In this document: in pieces, positions 11,455 to 22,739 of the stretch
How positions within the stretch are numbered: the stretch's first letter is position 1
How the letters are laid out: each line of letters begins with the position of its first letter
Assembly (NCBI GenBank): GCA_035772405.1
Contig: JAYKKM010000263.1
Location: forward strand, 6,477,501 to 6,541,500
Length of the DNA: 64,000 nucleotides
Source: Chrysogorgia sp. JL179-B06
Taxonomy: Eukaryota > Cnidaria > Anthozoa > Scleralcyonacea > Chrysogorgiidae
Direction: 5' to 3'
Notes under the pieces: model-generated
Seen by the model: only the letters and a program-made list of their open reading frames with translations
Database searches by the model: none
What the model was told of the DNA's origin: nothing
Made by a program: the position numbers and the translations under genes

Positions 11455-11619
11455 GGCGGCTATTTCGTTTCGAATTTGCCCACCCCTCCCTCAAAGGAAA
11501 TATTTCCTTGTGTCACATGACCAGCCGATACCAGGGTAATGATAATAGAACGAGAGCAATAGACAAGTTCATATGCCATGTTACAAAAAAGATTGTAAAA
11601 ACATTAAAGAATTATGACG

Positions 11620-11810
11620 TTCATTTATGTAATATTTAAAACACGAGAAGCACTGTTTTATCAGATTTAAAACACGAGGGCGTAGCCCGAGTGTTTTAGA
11701 TCTGATAAAACACGCACTACGAGTGTTTTGAATAGCTTCAAAAACGATTGTCATGGTGATAATAAAATTAAATATATGACGTCCATGGTCCCATGGAGGA
11801 TTGAAAGTTC
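11620..11810. repeat. palindromic AAAACACGAG repeat block
   Basis: GTTTTATCAGATTTAAAACAC near 11655 is followed by its inverse with GAGTGTTTTAGATCTGATAA near 11690-11710, and the phrase GAGGGCGTAGCCC forms a hairpin between them. It lies directly 5' of the recombinase relic at 11893 and may be its old promoter or an element end. Confidence 0.45.
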
Positions 11811-11892
11811 TACCGTGATTGGTTGATCTATTCATGCTCCTAGGCATGACGGCCTGCACGGATGATTTTATAGCGCAGAACAAAACAAAAGT

Positions 11893-12660
11893 TTGAGTGC
11901 AGAGAGCTGTTCGTTTTCCTTTGATAGAGAAAAAGTAGAAAGTTTGGACACAAATATTGTTAAAATGTCGGCTGAGTCACTCAATTTCTGGCTGACTAAG
12001 TTTATAGAGGTGTGCAAAACAAGTGGACAAAGATACCCGCCGAGAACACTTTACAGCATCACTTGTGGCTTACAACGTCATTTGCAAGTAGAAAATGGTA
12101 GTCGAGCTATTTCGCTGCTTGCGAAGAATGAAGGGAGGTAAGAACCCTGTGAGAATTTAGGGTGATTTTTAAGCTTTGGGAGGACTCGTTGTTCAAAACC
12201 GTTGTATTTTATTTAATAATCTCATCTAACCCGGGTTTCCTTGTGTTTTTTTTAGACTGAATATCTTTCGTCGGGCTTTAGATGCGGAAATGAGAGTCAC
12301 TTCAAGTGATGGTGTGGGCAACGACACAAGGATGGCTGAAAGGGATGAAGTGGTAGAAGAAGACGAGAAACACTCATGTGGGAGAAGGAGCTGCTTGGAT
12401 GTGGAACAGCTAAGTCATTGTTGTATACTATATATTTCTACAACGGGAAGTTGTTTGGGATAAGGTCCAAAGAACATAGGAACTTGAGACTAAATAACTT
12501 TCGTCTCGACTCTGTTTCGGTAACTTAAGACGAAAGCGTTTCTAAAAATTACCATGGTGGTCTGAAAGATCTGAAGTAGCGTCCGCGAGTCGTAAGGCTT
12601 GTTTATTATATGAAGACTCTTGTAATTGCTAGTGTTTGCTGTATTTCATATAGTTCATCA
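11893..12660 (+). pseudogene. DUF3504 (Crypton-derived) tyrosine recombinase-like gene relic
   Basis: Exon 1 includes ATG 11965, then SLNFWLTKFIEVCKTSG and RYPPRTLYSITCGLQRHL, the core-binding block typical of DUF3504 proteins (the ZMYM2/QRICH1/KCTD1-type domain in vertebrates). An intact 118-nt intron (12138-12255, GTAAGA...TTTTAG) rejoins in frame at LNIFRRALDAEM. After a frameshift near 12350 come LMWEKELLGCGTAKSLL, YFYNGKLFGIRSKEHRNL (with the catalytic arginine) and NYHGGLKDLK. Stops at 12528 and 12591 and the absence of the His/Tyr half show that it is a truncated relic. It belongs to a different subgroup from the Crypton-like relic at 4930-5921. Confidence 0.75.
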
Positions 12661-13670
12661 AATTTTGTTGAGTATGAAAATGTCTGTTATGGTGTGGTTG
12701 GCTGTATTCACTCTTAAATGTTCTATTTAATTTTTGATTTGCTAATTAGGATGACAATTTTATATAAAATGCCATGTTCATTAGTATTCTATATATAGAG
12801 AATACTAATGAGGTATTATTATTATTATTATTAAGAATGATCGTGTTTTATGTGGTATAGAACACAATGCACGTGAGATGATAGGCCAGTTTGCTCTTGA
12901 ATTATTAATGAGTTTTTGAAGCAGGGAATAGTCGACAGAAAGGGCACAATACAATTCTGACATAAAGTAGCAGGCATAAACGTTCCTTTATTGGCAGCTT
13001 CCCTTTATGTCCACTATTTCGTTGCACAAGCGAATATAATAAATTGTGCATATTGTTGTTGTGTAAAATAATCTGTTAAATTCGTATTTGAAACCATCTC
13101 GGGAAAGTTTTTTGAGGCTTAAAAAATGCAAAATGATTTAAACTTTCCAACATGATTCACTACGAAATTAAACGACATGAAGGAGAATTGTTGATTAAAG
13201 TGCGATGAAATTATCAGAATAAAAACTTAATGAATGATAAATCCAGCTGACATTTTACGAAATGGTATTTCTTTATTGTTTAAGCTATCGTAACATGGAA
13301 GCGATTATTTAATTTAAAAACACAGGGTGGGAAGGGTTGGGTTTGAAAACTGTGGATTATTAAAGGAGGATTGGGTTACCCAATAAAACTTATATATCAA
13401 GTTAACTTGCCAAGGAAACCTTGCCCTTGGAAACAGTCTACATTGGTGTATACCTAATCCTAATCCTTTTCCCCGGTGTCCCTGCCTAATGTGTTTTTCT
13501 ATGTGGAAAATCCATGTATGTGGATACGAAAATCCATGTGTATGATACTATATATACTTGTGTGGTGGAGCAGCAGTAGAACATTTTGGTTTGTTTCATG
13601 CCACATTTGAGATGTACAGTATGAGATGTGGCGACCACCCCTGACTTAATTAATAAATAACACATTGTTC
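12661..13670. other. no gene seen; small microsatellite
   Basis: AT-rich DNA. An (ATT)n run is at about 12812-12832. No coding block is supported. Confidence 0.45.
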
Positions 13671-13683
13671 CTCGTATTTATAG

Positions 13684-14270
13684 CTGTAAGCAGAATTCAA
13701 AGTGAATTTGCCAAACTAAGATCACCCACAGCACTTCTGTGAGTATTTTTAATACTGGGAAAATGTTTTAGCGATCAACAGTAAATAAAATATGTATGCA
13801 ATAGTATTGCAGACACAGTGTGACACTTAAAATATTTATAGTTATTTTGTACTGTTTTTTTGTTCAGGTACAAACAGTTGTCCATGTTGATGATCCTAAA
13901 GTCGCAACACCACTCCCATCACCACCACCACCATCACCATTGGAAATACTATCAGCAACATTAGTGGCATCTGCAGTATCTACATTACCAAAAACGACAG
14001 AAGTTCAGCATTGTACACTGTCTGATATCCCACACCACCTGAAATCAAAAGCTTCGAGTGCTGGGAATTTTCAAAAGCTTCGAGTGCTGGGAATTTTAAA
14101 AAGCCTGCACAGGTTCTGGCAGTGGAACTAGAAAAGATATCAAGGAGCGGTAAACAACATTTCGACATACTGTTTGATACTTTTTCAAATGAAGCAATAA
14201 AAAATTGCTGTATATGCATGTCGTTAAATAATATATATGCACTCATTCATAATATATATGCACTCAATCT
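13684..14270 (+). pseudogene. coding-like two-exon fragment, family unknown
   Basis: A short exon (13684-13738, AVSRIQSEFAKLRSPTALL) ends at GCACTTCT^GTGAGT. A second begins after TTTTTTTGTTCAG (about 13868) with VQTVVHVDDPKVATPLPSP and a proline run. A 27-bp tandem duplication at about 14043-14098 (AAAAGCTTCGAGTGCTGGGA twice) breaks the frame. Beyond it the sequence reads QVLAVELEKISRSGKQHFDI and LFDTFSNEAIKN, amphipathic and coding in appearance. I do not recognise the protein. Confidence 0.35.
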
Positions 14271-14275
14271 TCCGA

Positions 14276-16235
14276 GCGTATAGTGTATGATTACTCTAAG
14301 GGAGATTTCGTTGGCCTCATTAACTGTCTCAGGATCACTCCACTAGTAGATATAGTCCTCAACGAAAGTCACGACATAAATCTTGCCTTGTAGACTATTT
14401 CATTCCTAAAACAAAGCTCAAGCGTTCATTTACCACTCCGTACATCACCAAGGACTTACTCCACGCCATCAAAATGAAAGAGTCACTAAGGAGAAAAGCT
14501 AAGGCTAAGAACTCACCTCAACTTTGGGAGAAATTCCGCAGAACTCGGCAACACGTCAAGTGTTGGATGAATTCCAAGAAGAGAGAATATCTCTCTGGAC
14601 TGTCCGAAAATGTGTTCAATGATCCTAAATCATTTTGGAGATTCTTTAAGAGTAAATCCTCTAAATCCTCGACCAGTTTCATTACTTTCCAAAGTTCTAG
14701 AACGTCTAATTTTCAATCAGGTTTATTCTTTTGTTAAGAACTCTTTGCACGACCTTCAACACGGCTTTCGTTGCCATAGGTCATGTGTTACTCAACTTTT
14801 GAATGTGCTTCATGACCTTGGTCATACTCTTGATTCTGGGAAGGAAATTGACATGGTTTATCTTGACTTTGCTAAAGCGTTTGACTCTGTGTCCCTTAGC
14901 AAACTCTTGTTCAAACTTAAATCGTTTGGAGTCTCTGGTCCATTTCTTAATTGGTTTGCCGATTACCTTCGTGATCGCAAACAGTGTGTTGTCGTTGAAG
15001 GAGTTTCCTCATCCTTTCTTAGTGCTACCTCTGGTGTGAAGGTAGTGTAATAGGTCCTATTCATACTTGAACGACCTTCCGGAGGTAACCAAGAATAGTA
15101 CTGTTGCGCTTTTTGCTGATGACAGCAAATGTTATCGTGCTATACAATCACCAGATGATCGAGATCTCCTCCAGCTTGACCTGGACGCTATGTCCAACTG
15201 GTCGCTGTCCTGGCAATTGAAATTTAATGTCTCAAAGACGCTTTTACTCAGGATATCCTGCAAACGCAACCCTCCAACTCATTTCTACTTTCTTAACAAC
15301 GAACCAGTCAAGAGCATAACTAGCCAAGTAGACTTGGGTGTGGTTATCAGCAATGACCTAAAGTGGTCCCCACACATAGCCAGCTGCACTGCAAAAGCCA
15401 ATCGTATGCTTGGTTTTCTCCACAGGAATTGTACCCAAATGACTGATATTCGTTGCCGCAGGCTTCTTTTTCTTGCTCTCGTCCAATCTCATCTGTCTTA
15501 TGGTAGCGACATTTAACCTCAAAGATCGTCACGCGATCTTGCGATCCTTGAGGGTGTTCGAAGACGTGCTAGCAAATTCATCCTTCAGGATTAAGAGTTG
15601 TCATATCCTGAACATCTTAAGAAGCTTAATTTACTTCCAATATCCTACTGGCTTGAACTAAAGCATCTCGTTTTCTTTTTTAAATGTAAACAAGGCCTCT
15701 TCGACCTAGACATCTCCTCTTTTATCACTTTTTCTTCTCAAAGCACGTCTCGCACCCGTTCAAATAAGGACAACTTGCTTCAAGTCAACCATTGCAGGAC
15801 GTCTCTCTATAGGAACTCTTTTTTCAACCGAATTGTCCTTCTCTGGAACAATCTCTCTCCCACCATTCGTAATAGTTCATCCGTTTCCTCCTTCAAACAC
15901 AGACTAACTGTTTACTACTCTTCTCTACTAACTCATCTTTCGATGTTGACAGAATACGCACTTGGAAAACCTTCTGTTCTAACTGCCGCTCTTTCAACTT
16001 AAGCTGTTGTTCCTAATTCGTCATGTCTTCTGTAAACTGTATATTTGTTCTGGTCTTTATTTTAAGTATGTTATGTTTGTTTTCATTAAGGTCGGTCTTC
16101 ACATGCGACTACTCATGTCCTGTTGACCTTACCTTCAACCATATATTTAGTTATTCAAAGTTTTTTCTCTAATTTAATAGTTTTAATTCTTTCGCATTTA
16201 TATGGTTGTAAAGTTAATAAATAAATAAATGTATT
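14276..16235 (+). mobile_element. degraded LINE (Jockey/CR1/L2 group), 5' truncated
   Basis: From about 14276 the frame fragments include an endonuclease-to-RT linker (LWEKFRRTRQHVKCWMNSKK), RT motifs RPVSLLSKVLERLIFNQV, YLDFAKAFDSV and the FADDSK catalytic block (about 15115). The thumb block DLGVVISNDLKWSPH, a LSYPEHLKKLNLLP linker and RNSFFNRIVLLWNNLSP follow at the C-terminus. The GVPQGS motif is partly deleted near 15036, and several other frameshifts and a deletion between 14690 and 14700 are present. The 3' end has an (AATA)n tail near 16216-16233. The reverse transcriptase would copy element RNA by target-primed synthesis; this copy cannot. Confidence 0.85.
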
Positions 16236-17080
16236 TAGAAAAGTGTCTTTCAACAAAATAATACAGTAAATTTGGTAATGAAATAAACAATCCATCTGCC
16301 TGATCACACCTTACTTGTTACTTTAATTATTTAAGATAACAGATAGATACATTTACTATAATTTAAGGTTTGTTTATTTGAATGTCTAAAGAATTGAAAG
16401 GAAACAGCTGCTGTTATTTTGTGATAGGATATGTATGGCAAGGTGCTAGATGCATTAAGAAACTATGTGTATATCCGAAACGCTTCGAAGTGTGTTGCAA
16501 ATGAAATGGGTTGTCCAGTATTCGATTTTTTTTAAACAATGTTATCCACGGCTAAAGTGGAATACACTGAGTATCGGGCGCCACTTTTCCCGTGCTATAG
16601 CAAATAACAAATATCATGTTTAACGAGAAATTAATTAAACGCGGAGGAAATTAACAGTGTGTGGTGCCAAATTAATTACGAGTCTGCAACTCTAAAATAA
16701 GTTTCCGTAGCATGATAACTATCTTATATCCGCGTTTTATCCTGATATCCACCTTTTGTCTTGATATCCGTATTTTAGCCATAACGCATTTCACGGCAGT
16801 TGCTTAAAATTTAAGCATTTCACAGCAGCTTTAAACACTCTAAACAAGCAATTTTAAACAGGAAAACAAGGAATTTGGTGTAAAGTCTCAAATGTGCCGC
16901 ATAGTCTCGGTTCAAAACGGATTCACTGCTAGTATATACCTCTGAATAGCAAAATAAAACTGGGTATTCAGTACAGATTTCCACCAGGGGTCTTTTGGTA
17001 TGAATCATCCTTCTGTCTGGGTATGTTAGTTCCATTGTCTGCTTTATTCTTTCCTGTCAGGGGACCTTTTCTTCCATTCA
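16236..17080. other. no supported gene
   Basis: AT-rich DNA. A short coding-looking stretch at about 16427-16510 (MYGKVLDALRNYVYIRNASK) lies after a TTTGTGATAG acceptor-like site, but nothing supports a longer gene. Confidence 0.35.
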
Positions 17081-17084
17081 CTCT

Positions 17085-17372
17085 TTCTCGCATCTTTGTG
17101 TTTCTGCATGCAATGCTCATCTTCACCGTTCCCAGTTGATGCCACCTCTTCTCAATGACTTGGTTGCAGTCATTCCATTTTTCTCCAATTTCCTTTTCTT
17201 GCAAAACTCCACCTCTGGGTCACTCTCGCATCTTTGTGTTTCTGTATGCAATACTCATCTTCACCATCTAGGAAAGGAGGTTACCAGTTGATGCCACTTC
17301 TCAATGACTTGGTTGCAGTCTTTCCATTATTTTCCTCCGATTTCCTTTTCTTGCAAAACTCCACCTCTGGGT
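17085..17372. repeat. tandem duplication, about 140-bp unit
   Basis: CTCTCGCATCTTTGTGTTTC starts both units (about 17085 and 17222), and both end in TTGCAAAACTCCACCTCTGG. The units differ by small indels and substitutions, so the duplication is not recent. The minus strand of unit 1 reads WNDCNQVIEKRWHQLG, which looks weakly like a helical DNA-binding segment. Confidence 0.75.
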
Positions 17373-18000
17373 CAGTTCTATCCCTTCTCTCGTTTCTAGA
17401 TTTCTCACAGCGCTAGTGCATAACATGAGTCCTGAACAATATAAATATATAATATTAATGATGGAACATTTAGTTTACATTGAACAGTATAACATTGACA
17501 TGGGCATCCAATGGACCATATGCATTGATCTATTAGTGACTATTAACTACCATAATTCCTTGCAAACTTTCTTTTCTCGTGTCAATGTCAAATGACCTTT
17601 AGATACCAATATCACAAAACACGGCTCTTACTTTGTGTACTGGACACAGAATATTACATCATTGAAATATTTAGTTTAAAAGTAGGGTTAGTATTATTTT
17701 ATTTCAGGGTTAGGACATTGGTTTCTTTGTGGTTGATTCTATTGATTTATTGTTTTAATCAACCAATCACAAAACTTGATAGTATAGGTGGCGACCCAAA
17801 TAATTAGATAAAGCAATGTTGTTATTTGTTGCATATTATGTTCTTTGTTGCATATTATGGGCTTTTGTCATTTCATCGTTTTGAAATTGTGTTACCAGTA
17901 CTTGAATACCATTGAAATACCTGCATGTATGTGCATAATTATATAATATTAATAAAAGCAACAGAAGTCTTCCAACAGAATAAAAGGTTTAACAAGCTTA
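17373..18000. other. no gene; fragment shared with 62.7 kb
   Basis: The stretch at about 17631-17670 (CTTTGTGTACTGGACACAGA and on) is nearly identical to about 62743-62783 inside the MITE at 62555-63050. It is therefore a remnant of that element family. No coding block is seen. Confidence 0.5.
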
Positions 18001-18004
18001 TGAA

Positions 18005-18645
18005 TATAGTCAGACAACACTCTTGGTCTGGGATAAATTTAGGTATTGAATCTTTTTGTACGATCTGCTTATACTGACAATTAGACAACAAGGAACATGC
18101 AGATTACAGTACATACAGTATTACAGTAGGGTACATGTATGTACATATGTGCAATGCCAGTATTGTAAAATCATTCATAGGTTATGCATGAATGAATACA
18201 ACTGTACGTTGAGTACAATTATGAGTATGCCACTGTTAACATGCATGTTGAATATTTATCATGAAATGGCCGGCTACCACCTGGACCTGACTTATATTTT
18301 ACTGACTTTAATAGTGTGAACATGCACCGTACTGGATATAACAATCAGAGTTTACGCTCATCTGATATATGGCTGCGTTTATCAAGCTTTTTAACAATAG
18401 TCAGACAACACTCTTGGTCTGGGATAAATTTCGGTATTGAATCTTTTGGTATCTGCTTATACTGACAATAAGGAACATGCAGATTACAGTATTACAGTAG
18501 GGTACATGTATGTACATATGTGCAATGGCAGTATTGTAAATCATTCATAGGTTATGCAGTCTCATGAATACAACTGTACTTTGAGTAAAATTATGACTAT
18601 GCCACTGTTAAACATGCATGTTGAATATTTATCATGAAAACCATA
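18005..18645. repeat. tandem duplication, about 390-bp unit
   Basis: AGTCAGACAACACTCTTGGT begins both units (about 18008 and 18399), and both run to GCATGTTGAATATTTATCAT with only scattered substitutions and small indels. There is no coding content. The end of unit 2 passes into AATTAATAAAATTAA repeats. Confidence 0.8.
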
Positions 18646-18794
18646 ACTGACATAATTAACTTTAATGAAATAAATATTATATAATTAATAAAATTGAAAT
18701 TAATAATTAATAAAATTAATTATTAATTTCAATAGTCAAGAGTTACACAATTGGTTTATAACCCTGTTTCCAAGACAAGTTAGTGTTGGCAGAC

Positions 18795-18966
18795 TTTCCC
18801 ACTCATGTTCTGTTCAGTGCACTACCAACAAATTGCACCCAAAAATAAGCAGTTTGGAAATCTATGCAGATTGGCAAATGAATTGTTGACTTATTTTAAG
18901 TAATGACTGAGCACGACACTATTAAAACGGGCGAGGGGTTGTTGCGTACACGTATTTCTAGTTTAT
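18795..18966. repeat. element terminus, family copy A
   Basis: The block ends in GGGCGAGGGGTTGTTGCGTA followed by CACGTATTTCTAGTTTA (18929-18966). The same terminus occurs inverted at about 29785-29826 and forward at about 54072-54110. The segment at about 18805-18860 is an inverse match to 30025-30075 (TTTTTGGGTGCA...GCACTGAACAGAA). Confidence 0.6.
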
Positions 18967-19335
18967 ATTTAATGAATGCTTATATGTAGACAAACGTTTT
19001 TATAGTTTAGGATTGTTTGTGGTTGATTTATTTGATTATTTATTAATCAAACAAGAAATTGCAGAAGATGTTACATGTAGCTATGAAATGACTGATGGAA
19101 AAGAACATTGTTATATAATTTACTTTATTTACTTGATTATATAACAGCCCAAGAGACAATGCGGGTTCTGATTCATTGATTACTTCTGACTCATCCATCA
19201 GCAAGCATCTATTATCCACGAACAATGCGCCAAAACCTATTGTGAGAGTAACTTTAGAATCCTTTCAAAATGCCACTCTTCCCTTCAATTAAAGGTAATG
19301 GCATCTGTCCATATTAAGCTTTCAGATCCTGATTT

Positions 19336-20360
19336 ATGCAGTCAAAAATATTGGGTGAAGAGGTCGGAGATAAGATCTTTGCGAAAAAAAAATGCTTGAT
19401 GACATGCTTGGATGTAAACGTTCTAAAACGTGGAACAAGCTTCTTTCTACCAACTCAATGGATAGCCAATCTAACAACTTCAACAGCTGTGGCTCGTATT
19501 CAAAGTGTACTTACTGAAGCAGAACATTTTAATTCTAGCGCTGTTACACCACCTATTATCCGAAGCCATTCATTCCACCACTAACTTTCCCCATGCTGCA
19601 ACCAACAATTCCATCTGAAGAAAACGCCATTAACCCAATTAATCCATCACCTGTCGAAGCTAGTACTGAAGAAGCTAGTACCAATTTTAATTATGAAGTG
19701 AAGAAGCTTGTGAACATCTAGGTAGCTTGTGAACATCTAGGTGTTCCTTTGGAACTTAATAACGAACGTCCTTCCTCTAATGTATTTAATTTGTTGAGTC
19801 GTGACCTTATACCATCAGAAATAAGTATCCTATCTCAAGGTTTGAATTTTTTGTCAATTTAAAAAATTCTCAGTATATTGATAAGAATTGTTTTGAATTA
19901 TCTTCAGGTTGAGGATCCCAATTTTGGAAAATTTTATTTATTACTTAAAATCCATAAAAGCCTAGTAAATGGCCAAATACCAGGTAGACCTATTGTTTCT
20001 AATTACAGTATACCCACTGAAAATATTAAGGAATTTTTGGATTTTCATCTTCAGCCATTGGTCAAAAACATTCCCTCGTATATCAAAGATACTTCACATT
20101 TTTTTGTGTAAACATAATGAAAAGGTACTCTTCCTTCCGACGCCATCCTTGTTGCTATTGATGTTGTTGGCCTCTACTTTCATATCCCTCGTACTGAAGG
20201 AGGCGCTTACTGAGGCACTCGACACTCGTGATAATGTAAAAATTCCCACCTCACAGTTAGTTGATTTAGCACGGGTCGCTTTGGAAAATAATTTCTTTGA
20301 GTTCGATGGCAAGATTTTCACCCGCTTTCCTCAATTTATTTATGGCACGGAAAAAGGATT
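19336..20360 (+). pseudogene. Penelope-like element reverse transcriptase relic
   Basis: Frame pieces read NVFNLLSRDLIPSEISILS (about 19780-19840), NFGKFYLLLKIHKS and PGRPIVSN (about 19920-20000), FLDFHLQPLVKNIPSYIKDT (about 20030-20090) and the catalytic-region homologue AIDVVGLYFHIPRTEGG (about 20155-20205), then LENNFFEFDGKIF. This PKIHK...GRPIVS...LQPL...SYIKDT...VGLYxxIP order is diagnostic of Penelope-like elements. Multiple frameshifts are present, and it stops before the YADD region. Upstream (19336-19700) is coding-like but unassigned, with a 15-bp tandem duplication at 19702-19741. Confidence 0.75.
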
Positions 20361-20674
20361 GGTGTGGGATAAGTACAAAACGATAAGATTAAAGCATGCA
20401 TGCATGCTAAATGAAATATTTTTACACAAAACACGTTGCTTTTTACTTAGATGGGTGTCGTTTATTCACAAGTTTAATCCTATGCACGTAGGACAAGAGC
20501 CTGTGTGTGGCGAAGGTGTGGATAAGGATTAAAGTTAACAGCAAGAGGTAGTAAAGAGCTTGCTGGTGGCCGCTGCCTTCATCTTACTCTATTTATTATA
20601 GGCAAAGAAAAGTTTTCAGCATTATGAGGTTTTATATTACTAAAGAGGCCCACCCTTGGTTCAAGCCTTGATCG

Positions 20675-22255
20675 TTCTATGTTCTCTGAATTTTGAGTAT
20701 ACGGACTGATTCATTTAAGAGATACAATCGTTGGAGAAATTAGCTGGGACACTTTTTAAAATCTCGATTAAACAAGTATCTCCTAAATAACAATTTAAAT
20801 AAATTCCATGGTGCCTCCTGTTCAATGTTGTTTCATTCTACAGTAGATTCAACCTTGTTCAGGTCACGCAACAGAATGTATTTGTGATAAAGCCAACATT
20901 GTAAGGAGGAGAGGGGGTTAGATGCTATTATTTTTGTAACCAACTTGAATGTTTTTCGAAAAGTATCTCTTAATTCATAAATCCTTACAAATATGGATTT
21001 TGTGGAAAAGTAATACCTAATTTCGACTGGTAATGTTCAGGCAGAAGAAATGGAATTAAGTCATCGGGAAGTAAGCATGATGTTCGTGTAAACTCGGAAT
21101 ACGTAAACTTGAGCACAGTACGGATTCACATGAAGGTAGATCAACAAGATGTTTGACAATGTTATCAGTTGTCCTTCTTTAAAATATTTTCTGTGCAACC
21201 ATGTCTCCAGCTGGTAGGTACCTCCAGTTTTTAACTCCACTCCACAGCTGTAGCAGCGTGACACTGGACTGTCAAGGAATGGAGTCTTGTAAAGACAAAT
21301 GTACCGGGGTCACGTTTCGGTCTGGCAGTAAAACGCTGTTGTTTTTGGCTGGTGTAGTGAGCTCTGTCACCTTCGCCGAATTTAGGCAGTGTCTTGTACA
21401 GGAATGCAGTCGCGCTGCATCGTTCCGGCACTAAATTGGATTTGCCCAGTCGGTTGACTCGATCATACTATGTTCTGAATTTTGACTATTTGAGTATATT
21501 GACTGATTCATTTAAGAGATACAATCGTTGGAGAAATTAGTTGGGACACTTAAAATCTCGATTAGACAAGTATCTCCTGAAATAACAATTTAAACAAATT
21601 CCATGGTGCCCCCTTCCTCCTTCAATGTTGTTTCATTCTACAGTAGATTCAACCTTGTTCAGGTCATACAACAGAATTTATTTGTGATAAAGCCAACATT
21701 GTAATGGGGTTAGATGCTATTGTACATCGCATGTGTACAGATTTGTAACCAACTTGAATATTTTTCGAAAAGTATCTCAGAATTCATAAATCCTTACAAA
21801 TATGGATTTTGTGGAAAAGTAATACCTACTTTCAACTGGTAATGTTCAGGCAGAAGAAATGAAATTAGTCGTCGGGCAGGCAGCATGATGTTGGTGTAAA
21901 CCCGGAATATGTAGCTTGGATTTAGTACGAATTCACATGACGGTAGACCAACAAGATGCTATCAGCTGTTCTTCTTTAACATATTTTCTGTGCAGTCTTG
22001 TCGTCAGAACCACGTCTCCAGGTGGTAGGTACCTGCAGTTTTCAACTCCACAGCCGTAGCAGCGTGACACTCAACTGTCAAGGAATGGAGTATTGTAAAG
22101 ACAAATGTACCAGAGTTAAGTTTCCATCTGGCAGGAAAACGCTCTTGTTTTTGGCTAGTTTGATGCTCTATCACCTTCACGAATTGAGGCAGTGTCTTGT
22201 ACAGGAATGCAGTTGCGCTGCATCATTCTGGCACTGAAATGGATTTGCCCAGTCG
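20675..22255. repeat. tandem duplication, about 0.78-kb unit
   Basis: Unit 1 (about 20680-21455) and unit 2 (about 21467-22255) align along their length. Both carry TATACGGACTGATTCATTTA-type starts, GGATTTTGTGGAAAAGTAAT, CTGTAGCAGCGTGACACT and GGATTTGCCCAGTCGGTT ends. Identity is roughly nine-tenths by eye with small indels. A minus-strand CYSCGVELKTGG segment (about 21225-21260) is the only coding-like piece; unit 2 disrupts it. Confidence 0.85.
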
Positions 22256-22739
22256 GTTAAGTTGTGGGTTATTGTAATACTGACTGAGGTTGTGTTGTGT
22301 GACTAAATACAACGGGCATCCATTCGCTTGGCTTTTATTAGCCGCTCTTTTCCTCTTTCGTGTCAGTCCAGTCCGTGTTTTACAAGTCCGCATTTTACAA
22401 TATGTCCTGACAAACCAGTGAAAAAGCTATGTTAGCACTTACTGATATTGAGGTCAAACTACATCGCCTGCCTGCCTGCTCTTCTCGGGACTTAAAGCAT
22501 CGAGAACATTTTCCACAAGCATTGGGCACGAGTATTGAACACAAATCATTTCCAAAATTTAAATAAAGAGTTTTTCGCTGTTGCAATGACGTTGACATAG
22601 CGACAATTGATCGAATGATCGAAAGTTTACCGTGAGGAATTCAATCAGTCATCAAGGGACATGGTTCTCGAACGAAATACTAAAACAATAGCTTACGTTC
22701 TTGCTTAATTGCAGGTGTGTGTTATTTCTTTTAAGTAAC

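Larger units (their letters stand above)
8451..11536. mobile_element. candidate DNA transposon with inverted ends carrying a zinc-finger gene and a RecQ-like helicase
   Basis: The left end CCCTGGTATCGGCTGGTCAC(GTG) at 8451-8473 is repeated in inverse at 11514-11536 with one mismatch in 23. Between them lie exactly two degraded genes, tail to tail: a ZAD-like zinc-finger gene (+, 8623-9711) and a RecQ-like helicase (-, 9919-11454), with only about 200 bp between their ends. No target-site duplication is obvious (flanks GGAAAGA and TAATGAT). The alternative is that two solitary repeats flank the genes by chance. No transposase or recombinase lies inside the boundaries. Confidence 0.5.
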
